Assembly: GCA_963812945.1 (NCBI GenBank)
Contig: CAWEXD010000008.1
Location: forward strand, 2,790,001 to 2,854,000
Direction: 5' to 3'
Length of the DNA stretch: 64,000 bases
Source of the DNA: DASRDR01 sp963812945 [NCBI: uncultured Candidatus Rokubacteria bacterium]
Lineage (GTDB): Bacteria > Methylomirabilota > Methylomirabilia > Rokubacteriales
Numbering within the stretch: position 1 is the stretch's first letter; every line of letters starts with the position of its first letter. The notes under the pieces were generated by a model. That model was not told the origin of the DNA. It was given only the letters and a program-made list of their open reading frames with translations, and searched no databases. The position numbers were made by a program, and so were the translations under genes. Shown in pieces: positions 34,127 to 43,957 of this stretch.

Positions 34127-34594
34127 GTGCAGATCTGGGTCGACGCCGACGCCTGCCCGAGGATCATCAAGGAGATCCTGTTCCGCGCCGCCGAGCGTGT
34201 ACAGGTCCCCATGATCCTGGTCGCCAACACGCTGCTCCGGACCCCGCCGTCGCCCTTCATCCGGGCCATGCGCGTGCCCCGGGGCTTCGACGTCGCGGAT
34301 CGCGAGATCGTGGAGCAGGTACAGGCCGGGGATCTGGTCGTGACGGCAGACATCCCGCTCGCGGCGGAGGTGATCAGCCGCGGCGCCAGCGCGCTCGATC
34401 CGCGTGGCGTGCTCTATACGGAGGACAACGTCCCGGAGCGCCTGGCCATGCGGAACCTCATGGACCAGCTGCGGGCAAGCGGCCTCGAGGCCGGCGGCGG
34501 GCCCGCGCCGTGGACCCAGGGCGACAGCCGCGCGTTCGCGAATCAGCTGGACCGGCTCCTCTCGGCACACGGGAAGGCCGACCAGGGTCGCTGA
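34127..34594 (+). CDS. YaiI/YqxD-family protein (DUF188, PIN-like fold)
   Basis: 155 residues starting at GTG 34127 ([10 protein letters not shown]). Conserved blocks [41 protein letters not shown] and [12 protein letters not shown] match the UPF0178/YaiI family throughout. The fold is related to PIN nucleases, but the biochemical function is not established. It stands alone between two unrelated genes. Confidence 0.93.
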   Translation: MQIWVDADACPRIIKEILFRAAERVQVPMILVANTLLRTPPSPFIRAMRVPRGFDVADREIVEQVQAGDLVVTADIPLAAEVISRGASALDPRGVLYTEDNVPERLAMRNLMDQLRASGLEAGGGPAPWTQGDSRAFANQLDRLLSAHGKADQGR

Positions 34595-34667
34595 GGCCCG
34601 AGCCGGGGCGGCGCGCCCGGGCCGGCCTGACAGATGCGGGCCTGGTGGTCATCGCGGACGAGCGTCG

Positions 34668-35483
34668 CTAGCGGCGCTCGAGCACGGCCTGGATCGAGAC
34701 GATCCGCTCCTCCTCCCGGTTGCGGTCGCCGGCCTGGTGGATCGCCTCGAGCGCCTCGCCCATGAGGATGCGCTGGATGCTGTGAGCCGGCAGCGCGGCC
34801 CCGGGGCGTGGCGCGATCTCACGCGTGACGTCCTCCCAGACCCGCACCCGGAAGCCGGCCGCCTCGATCAGCGCGCGCATCTCGGCCGGCCGCCGGAGGA
34901 AGCTCGACCTGGCGTCCCGCGCCCACATCACCGGATAGACGACGGGCTGGACCGGACCGGCCATCGGCTCCTGGATGGCCAGGACGCCACCCGGGCGCAG
35001 GACGCGGGCGAACCCGGCGTAGAGCCCGGCCTTGTCCTCGATGTTCATGCCGCTGTTCTGGGTCCAGATCAGGTCGAACGCGCCGGGGGCCACGGAGAGG
35101 GCGTGCGCGTCGCCCTGCTCGTGCGTGACGCGGCCGGCGAGGCCGAGCCGGGCCGTCAGGGCACGGCCGGCCCGCACGTACGACTCCGTGAGGTCCACGA
35201 CGGTGACGCGACACCCGTGCTCGACCGCGAGCGTGCGCGCGGGCCCGCCCAGCCCGCCGCCGACGTCGAGGACCCGAAGCCCCGGCCGGAGCCCCGCGAG
35301 CCGGGCCAGGCGGTCGGTCGCGGCCTTGCCGCCGCCGTGGAACTGGTCGGCCGGCGCCAGATCCTCGACCGTCAGCGCGTCCACGTCCTTGCCGGCGGCG
35401 GCGAGCGCGGCAAGGATCGCGCCCTCGAGCCCGTCCCGGCCCCAGTACGCTTGAATCCCGCGCGCGGTGGTCGGATCGTTCAT
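34668..35483 (-). CDS. SAM-dependent methyltransferase, class I
   Basis: 271 residues from ATG 35483. Motif I VLDVGGGLGGPARTLA near residue 72, acid strand VTVVDLTESYV, post-motif FDLIWTQNSGMNIEDKAGLYAGF and RVLRPGGVLAIQEP are typical of small-molecule C- or N-methyltransferases (UbiE, sarcosine/dimethylglycine-like). The substrate is not evident. It diverges from the alpha/beta-hydrolase gene with a 66-base gap. Confidence 0.87.
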   Translation of the reverse strand: MNDPTTARGIQAYWGRDGLEGAILAALAAAGKDVDALTVEDLAPADQFHGGGKAATDRLARLAGLRPGLRVLDVGGGLGGPARTLAVEHGCRVTVVDLTESYVRAGRALTARLGLAGRVTHEQGDAHALSVAPGAFDLIWTQNSGMNIEDKAGLYAGFARVLRPGGVLAIQEPMAGPVQPVVYPVMWARDARSSFLRRPAEMRALIEAAGFRVRVWEDVTREIAPRPGAALPAHSIQRILMGEALEAIHQAGDRNREEERIVSIQAVLERR

Positions 35484-35549
35484 CAAGACACCGTCACCGG
35501 ATGGTGGCGCGGGGCTGTGGCATCATGTCGGCACCGACGAGGCACGGAC

Positions 35550-36389
35550 GTGCGTGAGCCCATCGACACCGAGCCCCCCGCGGGGCCCCGCCTGCCGCGC
35601 GTGGTCTCCCGCGACGGCACCGCGATCGCGTACGAGCGATCGGGAGACGGGCCGCCCCTGGTCCTCGTGCACGGCGGGATCTCGGATCACACGTACTGGT
35701 GGGCCGTGCTCCCGGCCCTCTCGACGCGCTTCACCGTCTACGCGATCGACCGTCGCGGACGCGGGCAGAGCGGCGATGCCCGCGAGTACGCGATCGACCG
35801 CGAGGCGGAAGACGTGGCCGCGCTCGTCGACTCGATCCCCGCGCCGGTCGCGTTGCTCGGGCACTCGTACGGCGCGATCTGCGCCCTCGAGGGGGCGCTC
35901 CGCACCGACAACCTGCGGACGCTGCTCCTTTACGAGCCGCCGCTCGGCTTGCCGGTCCCGCCGGGCTTCATCGGCCGGATCGAGGCGGCGCTCGCGGCTG
36001 GCGACCGCGATCGGGTGATCGAGACGATGATGGTCGAGGTCGTCGGGCTGTCGCCACCGGAGCTGTCGGCGCTGCGCGCGAGCCGGTCGTGGGCGGCGCT
36101 CGTGGCCACGGCCCACACGCTGCCACGCGAGGTACGCGTCGTGGAGCAGTATCGGCTCGATCCGGGGAGGTTCCGGCGGTTGACCCTCCCGGCCGTGCTG
36201 CTCGCGGGCGAGGACAGTCCCGAGCCGTTCCGTGTCGCGGGCATCGACCTCGCGCGCCGGGCGCTCCCCCACGCGCGCGTCGTCCGCATGCTCGGCGTGG
36301 GTCACGAGGCGGTCGAGACCGGGCCCGAGGTGTTCACCGCCGCGGTCCTCGCGTGTCTCGCTCAGGCCGGCCCTGCGAAGCCGACGTAG
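35550..36389 (+). CDS. Alpha/beta hydrolase
   Basis: 279 residues from GTG 35550. The oxyanion region LVLVHGGISDHTYWW, Ser nucleophile in LGHSYGAICALE near residue 110 and late His in GVGHEAVETGPE give a complete triad layout. The enzyme is a cytoplasmic ester, lactone or epoxide-type hydrolase of unknown substrate. Its 3' end overlaps the convergent VOC gene by 28 bases. Confidence 0.9.
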   Translation: MREPIDTEPPAGPRLPRVVSRDGTAIAYERSGDGPPLVLVHGGISDHTYWWAVLPALSTRFTVYAIDRRGRGQSGDAREYAIDREAEDVAALVDSIPAPVALLGHSYGAICALEGALRTDNLRTLLLYEPPLGLPVPPGFIGRIEAALAAGDRDRVIETMMVEVVGLSPPELSALRASRSWAALVATAHTLPREVRVVEQYRLDPGRFRRLTLPAVLLAGEDSPEPFRVAGIDLARRALPHARVVRMLGVGHEAVETGPEVFTAAVLACLAQAGPAKPT

Positions 36390-37228
36390 GCGCCGCAGGC
36401 CTCGTCCGGCCGGACCAGCATCGCCTGCTCGCCCGTGTTGCGCAGGCCCCTGACCGGGCGCGGCACGCCGTGGGCGGCCATCGCGCGGGCCGCGGCGTCC
36501 ATGCTGCGCGTGCGATAGAGCACCTGGAAGGGCCCCGGCCCGCGCCGCGCCATGGCGTCGGCGGCCGGACCCGGCTCGGCCGGCTGGGCCACGCCGAGCC
36601 CGGTGGGCCCAAGCGGGAACACCGCCATGTCGGCCTTGATGACGGCGCCCCGCTCGACGTGAGGCACGGGCATCCCGAGCACGCGGGCGTAGGCTTCGGC
36701 CGCCCGCGCGACGTCGGGCACGGCGACGTAGGCGCGCTCCGTGCGCAGGACGCCGTTCGCGTGCTCGCCGGCCCCCGGGGCCGCGCGCCGCCTGGCGTCG
36801 AGCGGCGTGAGGTGCTGGATGAAGACGAGGGGCAAGGGGTTCGCCGGGCCGAGGCGCGCCGTCCGCCAGGAGAGCTCGAGACCGGCCGGCGTGCGGCGCC
36901 CGCCGGCGGCGGCGGCGGAGACGTCAACCCCGCGGTCGCGCATGGCCCGGACGTCCGTCTCGAGGTCGTCGCTCTGCACGACGATGTAGCGAAGTCCCCC
37001 GCCTCGCGCGAGGAAGGCCGTGAGATCGGGGCTCGCCAGGTGCGACTCGGCGTCGCGCACGCTCACGAGCTCGAGGTAGTCCTCCCCGAAGAAGGCGATC
37101 GCGTTCTCGGTGCCCCGGCCCGGATGCGCCCCGCCTGGGTGCACGGCGAAGCCGAGGCGCGTGAAGGCGTCGATCCCCTGCTCGAGCCGCGGCACCGCGA
37201 TCGCGACGTGGTCGATGCGCGTGAGCAT
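36362..37228 (-). CDS. Two-domain VOC/glyoxalase-like protein
   Basis: 288 residues from ATG 37228. The N-terminal Glyoxalase_3-like domain begins IDHVAIAVPRLEQGID; a second VOC half begins ERAYVAVPDVARAAEAY. It is the last gene of the first TRAP operon, 4 bases after the PhyH gene. It may act on a product of that oxygenase, which is an inference from order only. It overlaps the opposite hydrolase gene at the 3' end. Confidence 0.85.
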   Translation of the reverse strand: MLTRIDHVAIAVPRLEQGIDAFTRLGFAVHPGGAHPGRGTENAIAFFGEDYLELVSVRDAESHLASPDLTAFLARGGGLRYIVVQSDDLETDVRAMRDRGVDVSAAAAGGRRTPAGLELSWRTARLGPANPLPLVFIQHLTPLDARRRAAPGAGEHANGVLRTERAYVAVPDVARAAEAYARVLGMPVPHVERGAVIKADMAVFPLGPTGLGVAQPAEPGPAADAMARRGPGPFQVLYRTRSMDAAARAMAAHGVPRPVRGLRNTGEQAMLVRPDEACGAYVGFAGPA

Positions 37229-37232
37229 CTCT

Positions 37233-38078
37233 CTAGCCCGGGTCGCGGTCCCCCGCATAGTGCCCGCGGGTCTTCCGGATCTCCGAGAGGAAGCGTCCGG
37301 CGGTCGCCTGCTGGGCGACGACGGCCTCCTCGAAGCTCAGGGCCGGCGGCTCCGGCAAGAGCCGGAAGTGCCCGTAGGCGTCGCGCCCGCGCGCAAGCAC
37401 GGCGGTGGGCGGCTCGCCGTCGATCTGGCGGGTCCTCGGCGTCGTGTACCGCGGCGCGAAGCCGATCCGCGAGCCGTCCGACGGGTTGGGATTCGAGCCG
37501 TGGATGATGTTGACGTGATGGAGCGACATCTCCCCGGCCCGGAGCATCACGTCCACCGCGTCGTCGTCGGCCACGTCGACCTCGATCTCCTGGCCCCGGC
37601 TCAGCCGGTTGTCCGCCGCGTACGTGTCCCGGTGCGGGAGGATCGGCCGCCGGTGCGAGCCCGGCACGACCCGCATGCAGCCGTTGTCGATGACGCTGTC
37701 GGTGAGGGCGACCCACGCCGTGACGACGTCGGTCGAGTCGAGCCCCCAGTACGTCCCGTCCTGGTGCCACGAGATGTAGCCGGGATCGCGCGGATACTTC
37801 GGGAAGATGGACACCGTCCACACGAGGATGTCCGGGCCCAGGACGTCCTCGACAGCGTCGAGAATCCTCGGGTGCGTCGCCAGCTCGTACGCCCAGCGGA
37901 AGTGCACCTGGGTGTGTCCCAGCGCTTGCGCCACTGGCCGGCCGCCCAGGTGGGCGGCCAGCTCCTCGAAGGCGGCCCGAAAGCGCGCCGTCTCGGCGGG
38001 CGAGAGCACCGGAATCGGGAAGAGGATCCCGTCCCGGCGGTAGCGGTCGACCTCGGGGGCGGTCAGAAGCTTGCCCAT
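37233..38078 (-). CDS. Phytanoyl-CoA dioxygenase (PhyH) family Fe(II)/2-oxoglutarate oxygenase
   Basis: 281 residues from ATG 38078, with AAGGAGG upstream. Iron ligands fit WHQDGTY (His-x-Asp near residue 118) and the distal His in LHHVNIIHGSNPN, which is followed by SRIGFAPRY, carrying the 2-oxoglutarate-binding Arg. Family members hydroxylate a wide range of small molecules. Clustering with a TRAP importer and a VOC protein suggests a catabolic hydroxylation of an imported acid. Confidence 0.92.
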   Translation of the reverse strand: MGKLLTAPEVDRYRRDGILFPIPVLSPAETARFRAAFEELAAHLGGRPVAQALGHTQVHFRWAYELATHPRILDAVEDVLGPDILVWTVSIFPKYPRDPGYISWHQDGTYWGLDSTDVVTAWVALTDSVIDNGCMRVVPGSHRRPILPHRDTYAADNRLSRGQEIEVDVADDDAVDVMLRAGEMSLHHVNIIHGSNPNPSDGSRIGFAPRYTTPRTRQIDGEPPTAVLARGRDAYGHFRLLPEPPALSFEEAVVAQQATAGRFLSEIRKTRGHYAGDRDPG

Positions 38079-38101
38079 GTCGTCCTCCTTCGCGGTTCGT
38101 C

Positions 38102-39415
38102 TCACCTCGCCACCCGCGGCAGCCAGAGGGCCAGCTCCGGGAACGCCATGACGAGCGCGAGCCCGACCAGCTGGAGCCCCATCCACGGCCAGCACGAGGC
38201 GAAGATCTCCTCCATCGTCACGTCGGGCGGCGCCACGCCCTTCAGGAAGAAGCACGCCCCGCCGAACGGCGGCGAGAGGTACGCGATCTGCATGTTGATG
38301 TTGAACAGGATCCCGAACCAGACCGGGTCGTACCCGAGCCCCTTGATGATCGGCATGAAGATCGGCAAGGTCAGCAGCATGATCGCGATCCACTCGAGCG
38401 CGCTCCCGAGGATCACCCAGATCACCATGATGACGATCACCATGCCGAACGGCGGCAGGTCCAGGCCATTCATCAGCTTCTGCATGAAGCCGATGCCGCC
38501 CATCAGATTGTAGACCCCGATCAGGGCGTTGGCGCCGAAGACCAGCCACAGGACCGTCCCGCACGTGGCCATCGTCTGGGTCAGGGACTCCCACAGCATC
38601 CGCACCGAGAACTCGCCGCGCAGCCAGACCGCGATGAGGACGCCCAGCACGCCGAGGGCCGCCGACTCCGTCACCGAGGCGAATCCCGCGTAGATGCTCC
38701 CCATGACCGCCACCACGATGAAGAGCGGCAGAACGATGCCTTTCATGAGCCGGAGCTTCTCGCGGAGGGGCAGCGCCCGCTCGCGCGCGTCGGCGACCGG
38801 CCCCTTCCGGGGGTCGAGCCAGCAGACCGCCAGGATGTAGGCCGAGTACAGGCCGGCGAGGACGAGGCCGGGTACGACCGAGGCGAGCAGGAGGTCGCCG
38901 ATCGACACGTTCCCGGCCAGGCCGAAGAACACCAGGATGATGCTCGGCGGGATCATCGAGCCGAGCGCCCCGCCCGCGCAGATCATGCCGATGGAGAGCT
39001 TCCGGTCGTACCGCAGCCGGAAGAGCTGCGGCAGGGCGACGATCCCGAGCAGCGTCACCTCGCCGCCGATGACGCCGATCGTCGCGCCGATCAGGACGGC
39101 CATGAGCATGGTCGCGACCCCGACCCCGCCCGCGACGCCGCCGGCCCAGACGTGCACGGCGTTGAAGAGGTCCTGGGCGACCCCCGAGCGCTCCAGGATC
39201 GACGCCATCAGGATGAACATCGGCACCGAGGCCAGGACGAACTCGGTCATGAAGCTGTACGTCCGGCTCGGGATCAGCGTCAGCGCCGCGGGCCCGAAGA
39301 GGGTCCAGGCGAACAGGCAGGCGACCAGCCCGGTGGTGAACGCGAAGGGGAGGCCGATCGCCAGGAGCGCCATCGTGGCCCCGAGCATGAGGACGGTCAG
39401 GAGCTCGATGCTCAC
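38102..39415 (-). CDS. dctM: TRAP transporter large permease
   Basis: 437 residues with about twelve membrane segments. DctM-family blocks VPMFILMASILERSG, GALGSMIPPSIILVFFG and the late NMQIAYLSPPFGGACFFLKG are present. It is the translocating subunit of a sodium-driven tripartite importer. The stop lies 23 bases before the PhyH gene, in one operon with dctP and dctQ. Confidence 0.95.
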   Translation of the reverse strand: MSIELLTVLMLGATMALLAIGLPFAFTTGLVACLFAWTLFGPAALTLIPSRTYSFMTEFVLASVPMFILMASILERSGVAQDLFNAVHVWAGGVAGGVGVATMLMAVLIGATIGVIGGEVTLLGIVALPQLFRLRYDRKLSIGMICAGGALGSMIPPSIILVFFGLAGNVSIGDLLLASVVPGLVLAGLYSAYILAVCWLDPRKGPVADARERALPLREKLRLMKGIVLPLFIVVAVMGSIYAGFASVTESAALGVLGVLIAVWLRGEFSVRMLWESLTQTMATCGTVLWLVFGANALIGVYNLMGGIGFMQKLMNGLDLPPFGMVIVIMVIWVILGSALEWIAIMLLTLPIFMPIIKGLGYDPVWFGILFNINMQIAYLSPPFGGACFFLKGVAPPDVTMEEIFASCWPWMGLQLVGLALVMAFPELALWLPRVAR

Positions 39416-39422
39416 GGCGGGC

Positions 39423-39929
39423 TCACACGATCGTCTCGGGGGTGTCGGGCGCCTGGGGACGGCGATGGACGATGTGGGACAGCGTCTGCACGAGCATGAG
39501 GGCCGCCCCCAGCGCGAGCACGCTCTTGAGGAAGGCGGGGATCGGCACGTCCCACGCGCGGCCGCTCGTCTCGAGGAGCTTCGCCGACGGGACGGCGAAG
39601 AGCAGCGCGCCGTAGAGGAACAGCAGGAGGTAGACGGCGGCCAGCCCGTGGCAGACGAGGTCCAGCCGGCGGCGCCACGCCGGCGAGACCCGCTCGGTGA
39701 ACGAGGCCATCTGGATGTGGTTGCGCCGCTCGGAGGCGACCGCGCCGCCGAACACGAAGCAGACCGCGCTCGCCGCGATCACGACGTCGTGGACCCAGAT
39801 CGTCGGCGCGTTGAAGGCGTAGCGCATGAGGACCTCGTAGCAGGTGAGGACGACCGCGACCAGGAAGAGGAGGCTCAGCCAGTTACCGGTCGACCGGGAC
39901 AGGCGATCGACGATCGACGGCCGGGACAT
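39423..39929 (-). CDS. dctQ: TRAP transporter small permease
   Basis: 168 residues, four predicted membrane segments, DctQ family (VVLTCYEVLMRYAFNAPTIW, then VFGGAVASERRNHIQMASF). It pairs with the large permease 7 bases downstream. The order dctP-dctQ-dctM is standard. Confidence 0.92.
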   Translation of the reverse strand: MSRPSIVDRLSRSTGNWLSLLFLVAVVLTCYEVLMRYAFNAPTIWVHDVVIAASAVCFVFGGAVASERRNHIQMASFTERVSPAWRRRLDLVCHGLAAVYLLLFLYGALLFAVPSAKLLETSGRAWDVPIPAFLKSVLALGAALMLVQTLSHIVHRRPQAPDTPETIV

Positions 39930-39986
39930 GGGCGGGCGGCGGGAGCCAGCCGTCCCGGGGCGCGCGGCCCCGGGGCGGCAGCGCGC

Positions 39987-41042
39987 CTAGTCGAGCAGTC
40001 TCAGCTTCTTCAGGAAGGCGACCTGGCTGTCGTAGACCTTCTGGGCGGTCGGGCTCTTCTTCGCCCAGTCGGCCCAGGCCTGCTGGGCGACCTGCCGGAA
40101 GCGCTTCCGTTCCTCCGGCGTCCAGGCGACCAGCTCGACGTTGTTGGCGCGGGCCTGCTCGACGGCCTTCAGGTCCTCGAGAGCGATCCGCTGCACCATC
40201 TCCCGCGCGAAGTCGCGCACCGCCATCTCCATGAAGACCTTGAGGTCCGGCGAGAGCGCGTTCCAGCGGACCATGTTCACCGCCACCTCGGCCGCCGGCA
40301 TCGAGTGGAAGCCGGGGTGGAGCGGGAAGCGGGCGATCTTGTGATAGCCGAGGTCGTTGTTCATCCCGAGCGTGCCCCAGTCGGTCGCCTCGATCACGCC
40401 TCGCTCGAGGGCCGTGTACACCTCGCTGCCGGGGAGGGTGACGACGCCGGCGCCCGCGCGCCGCCAGATCTCCGCCCCCAGGCCCTCCGGGACGCGCATC
40501 TTCACGCCCTTGAAGTCGGCCATGGTCCGGAGCGGCTTCTTGGCGGGGACGGATTCCATGCCCCACCAGACGGGGCCCACGTAGTAGACGTTGAACCGAC
40601 GGTAGATCTCGCGGGCCAGCTCGAGCCCGCCCCCGTACTCGAACCAGAGCTGCATCTGGTAGGGGTTCTCGAAGCCGCCGTTCAGGTCGCCGATGAGCGC
40701 GAGCGCGGGCTCCTTGCCCGAGAAGTAGGGCCCGCCGCTGTGGTGCGAGTCGAGCACGCCGTTCGTGAGCGCGTCCAGCGTCTCGCCGTAGCCCACGATC
40801 GTGCCGACCGCCAGCGGCTCGATCTCGATCCGCCCGCCCGAGGCCTCCTTCACCCGCTTGGCCCAGTCCTCGAAGACCTTCTGGTTGACGGAGCCCGCCT
40901 GCCACAGGGACTGCATCTTCCACTTGTGGGTCTGCTGGGCGGAGGCGAGGCGTGGTCCTCCGGCGGTGGCGGCGGTGGCGGCGCTCGCGGCGATGGCCAT
41001 CGCGCCGGCTGCGGCCTTTCCGAACTCGCGTCGGTCGATCAT
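39987..41042 (-). CDS. dctP: TRAP transporter solute-binding protein with Tat signal
   Basis: 351 residues. GAGGAGGGG precedes ATG 41042. The Tat signal is IDRREFGKAAAGAMAIA, with a mature start near LASAQQ. DctP blocks ADFKGVKMRVPEGLGAEIWRR and LERGVIEATDWGTLGMNND are present. This branch is often annotated for 2-oxo-acid (for example mannonate, pyruvate-like) ligands; the actual ligand is unknown. Confidence 0.93.
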   Translation of the reverse strand: MIDRREFGKAAAGAMAIAASAATAATAGGPRLASAQQTHKWKMQSLWQAGSVNQKVFEDWAKRVKEASGGRIEIEPLAVGTIVGYGETLDALTNGVLDSHHSGGPYFSGKEPALALIGDLNGGFENPYQMQLWFEYGGGLELAREIYRRFNVYYVGPVWWGMESVPAKKPLRTMADFKGVKMRVPEGLGAEIWRRAGAGVVTLPGSEVYTALERGVIEATDWGTLGMNNDLGYHKIARFPLHPGFHSMPAAEVAVNMVRWNALSPDLKVFMEMAVRDFAREMVQRIALEDLKAVEQARANNVELVAWTPEERKRFRQVAQQAWADWAKKSPTAQKVYDSQVAFLKKLRLLD

Positions 41043-41136
41043 GGCTCCCCTCCTCTGCGAAGGTCCGGTGTGCGCGCCAGGACGCTACGACACTATGGCG
41101 CCGCGCGGCTGTCAAGATGCCCGACGGCAGGACGGC

Positions 41137-42435
41137 TCACAGCCAGTTCGGGACGAGCAGCCTCGGGAGCAGGAGGACGGTCCAGGGGGCGAGGGCGCAC
41201 AGGATGATGACGATGAGCAGCGGGATCATCATGAGGTGGAGCAGCAGCTGGATCCGCACCATCGGCACGCCCGCCACCGCGCAGGCGGTCATGGCGACCA
41301 TGCCGAGCGGCGGCGTCAGGAGCCCGAAGGACTGGGTCATCACGACGATCACGCCGAGGTGGACCGGGTGGATCCCGACCGCGACCGCGAGCGGGTGGAT
41401 GATCGGCACGAAGATCAGGATCGCCGGGAGCGCGTCCATGAACGTCCCCAGCAGCACGTTCACGACGACGATCAGCACCATGATGGCGATCGGGTCCTGC
41501 GTGTAGGCGGTGATGAACCGGGTCACCATGTCCGGCACCTGGTAGAACGCGAGCAGCCAGCCGAAGATCGACGCGCCGCCGAGACAGAACAGCACCTGGG
41601 AGAACTGGATCGTCGTCTCGGTGAAGAGCTTCGTCAGCTGGCGGAGCCGCAGGCTGCGGAAGACGACGAGCGTGACGAACAGGGAGTACACGGCGGCGAT
41701 CGAGGCCGACTCGGTGGGCGTGAAGACGCCCCCGACCATGCCGACGACGATGATCACCGGCACGCCGAGGGGCCACGCCGCGGTCTTGATGCCCTCCCAG
41801 ATGGCGCCGAAGCCGAGAAACTTCTCGTGCTCTCGCGGGAAGTTGTACTTCAGCGCGAAGAAGTGCGACTGCACCATCAGGCTCAAGCCCATCAGGACGC
41901 CCGGGAGGATCCCGCCGATGAGCAGCGCCCCGATCGAGACGCCGGCCGTCGCGCCGTAGATCACCATCAGGATCGACGGCGGGATGACCGCTCCCATGGT
42001 CGCGGTGCACGCGGTCAGGCAGACGGCGAACCGCTCGTCGTAGCCGCGCCGCACCATCGCCCGGTGGAAGATCGACCCGATCGCGGCCGCGTCGGCCGTG
42101 CTGCTGCCCGAGATTCCCGAGAGGAACATGCCGACCACCACGTTCACGTGGGCCAGTCCGCCCCGCAGGTGGCCCACCAGCGCCATCGCCAGCTTGACCA
42201 GGCGCTCCGAGATGCCGCCCTCCGTCATCACGTTGCCGGCGAGGAAGAAGAACGGAAGCGCGAGGAGCGTGAACGCGTTGACGCCGGTGAACATCTGCTG
42301 GACGGCGACCGTCAGCGGCAGGTCGGCCACCCAGATGACCAGGAGCGAGCACAGGATCAGGGAGAACGAGACCGGGACGCCGATGATCATGAACACCGAC
42401 ATCGACACCAGCAGGATGGTGAGCGGATGCGTCAT
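41137..42435 (-). CDS. dctM: TRAP transporter large permease (second system)
   Basis: 432 residues, intact. Blocks ALPFFFLAGNVMTEGG, GMFLSGISGSSTADAAAIGS, ATMGAVIPPSILMVIYG and FGLLTPPLGM are classic for C4-dicarboxylate-type DctM. The ATG overlaps the stop of the adjacent dctQ by 4 bases. Its two partner genes upstream are both frameshifted in this sequence. Confidence 0.95.
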   Translation of the reverse strand: MTHPLTILLVSMSVFMIIGVPVSFSLILCSLLVIWVADLPLTVAVQQMFTGVNAFTLLALPFFFLAGNVMTEGGISERLVKLAMALVGHLRGGLAHVNVVVGMFLSGISGSSTADAAAIGSIFHRAMVRRGYDERFAVCLTACTATMGAVIPPSILMVIYGATAGVSIGALLIGGILPGVLMGLSLMVQSHFFALKYNFPREHEKFLGFGAIWEGIKTAAWPLGVPVIIVVGMVGGVFTPTESASIAAVYSLFVTLVVFRSLRLRQLTKLFTETTIQFSQVLFCLGGASIFGWLLAFYQVPDMVTRFITAYTQDPIAIMVLIVVVNVLLGTFMDALPAILIFVPIIHPLAVAVGIHPVHLGVIVVMTQSFGLLTPPLGMVAMTACAVAGVPMVRIQLLLHLMMIPLLIVIILCALAPWTVLLLPRLLVPNWL

Positions 42436-42951
42436 GCGGTGTAGTCGATCGGGGGCGGCGCGTCCCGGGGGTCGTGGCTCTCACCGGTCACGATCTGGCG
42501 ACAATCACGCGCGATGTCCATCAGGCTGACGAGCGACATCAGGACGCCGCTCACCGGGATGACGATCGTCGGCACGAAGAGCGTGATGCCGAGCGCCGGG
42601 GACAGGCGCGACACGCTGAGCTGGGAGAACTTCCAGCCCGTGACCACGATCACGACGGTGACCGCGAGCACGCAGAGATCGACGATCGAGCCGCTGCACC
42701 CCCTGCGGGCGGCCGCGCATCCCGGAGAACATGTCGAAGCTGAAGTGGATGCGGCGCGCGGAGCAGATCGCGGTGCCGAGGAAGATGCACCAGATGAAGG
42801 CGAAGAGCGACAGCTCCTCGCCCCACAGGAAGGACATCGCGAACACGTAGCGCAGGACGACCTGGATGAAGACCCCGATCGTGATGAACGCCAGCAGCGC
42901 GGCGAGGACCGGCCCGAGCCCGCGCTCGAGCCGGTCGAAGAACCGTTCCAC
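42432..42951 (-). pseudogene. dctQ: TRAP small permease, frameshifted (second system)
   Basis: ATG 42951 opens a DctQ protein (MERFFDRLERGLGPVLAALL, SFLWGEELSLFAFIW, then HFSFDMFSG). After about 87 residues the frame changes; the correct continuation (IVDLCVLAVTVVIVVTGWKF) is in another frame and runs to the TGA at 42432. Removing one base near 42687 restores a normal protein of about 172 residues. It is either a sequencing or assembly error or a recent mutation. Confidence 0.85.
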
Positions 42952-42966
42952 CCGTGGAGGCGGGTG

Positions 42967-43957
42967 TTACTTCGCGTGGGTGCGCACGATCTGCAGCAGA
43001 TCGGTCGCCTTCAGCTCGCTCGCCACCTCGTCCTGGATCGGGCGCGATCAGGGCGATGAACTTCGCCTTGTCGGGGGTCGTGAGGATGGCGCCCTTGGAC
43101 TTCAGCCGGTCGGCGGCCGCGGCCACCAGCTCGGCGTCCTTCTTGCGCTCGTGGACGGAGGCCTCGGCCGCCGCGTCCAGCACGATCTTCTGCAGGTCCG
43201 CGGGCAGGCTCGCCAGCTTCTTCTCGTTGATGTACAGGGCGGACAGGTTGCGCTGGTGCTCGGTCTGGGAGATGAACTTGGCCGCCTCGTAGTGCTTGTT
43301 CGACTCGATGACCGCGAGGCCGTTCTCGGCGGCGTCGAGCACGCCCGACTGCAGGGCCTGGTAGACCTCGCCGAAGTTCATCGGCGTCGGGATCGCGCCG
43401 AAGGTCTTCCACACCTTGACCTCGATCGGGTTGTTCTGCACCCGGATCTTCACGCCCTCTGAGGTCGTCCGGGCTGGCGACCGAGCCCTTGCGGCTGTAG
43501 ATGTTACGCACGCCGGCCGCGTAGAACCCGATGCGCTTGATGCCGAGGTTCTTGCTCGCGATGATCTCGTCGATCGCGCTTGATGAACGCCGGGTCGGTC
43601 ACCACCTTCTCGAAGTGCGGGATGTCCTTGAACAGGTAGGCGACGCTGAAGAGGCCGAGCTCGGGCACGAAGGCCGCCGCGTTCGGGCGCGTTGGCGCAG
43701 ATGACGTCGATCGAGCCCAGGCGAAGGCCCTCGACCATCGCGACCTCGGAGCCGAGCTGCGCGGCGGGGAACACGGCCGCCTTGATGCGGCCGCCGCTGC
43801 GCTCCTCGACCAGCTTCTTGAACATGTTGTGGCCTTCGTCGTACATGCTGCCGACGGGCTGGTCGTGCCCCATCCGGAGCGTGACCTGGGCCCACGCCGG
43901 CCCCGAGGCCAGCACCAGCGCCGTGCATGCCAGCAGGACGGCCGCGATTCGCTTCAT
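42967..43957 (-). pseudogene. dctP: TRAP solute-binding protein with four frameshifts (second system)
   Basis: ATG 43957 starts a DctP protein with signal peptide (MKRIAAVLLACTALVLASGP, mature start near AQVTLRMG). Four single-base insertions at about 43686, 43578, 43460 and 43041 break the frame. If each extra base is removed, one continuous DctP of about 328 residues results, including NAAAFVPELGLFSVAYLFKD, GVKIRVQNNPIEVKVWKT and GVLDAAENGLAV, ending at TAA 42967. The protein is otherwise well preserved. Confidence 0.88.
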
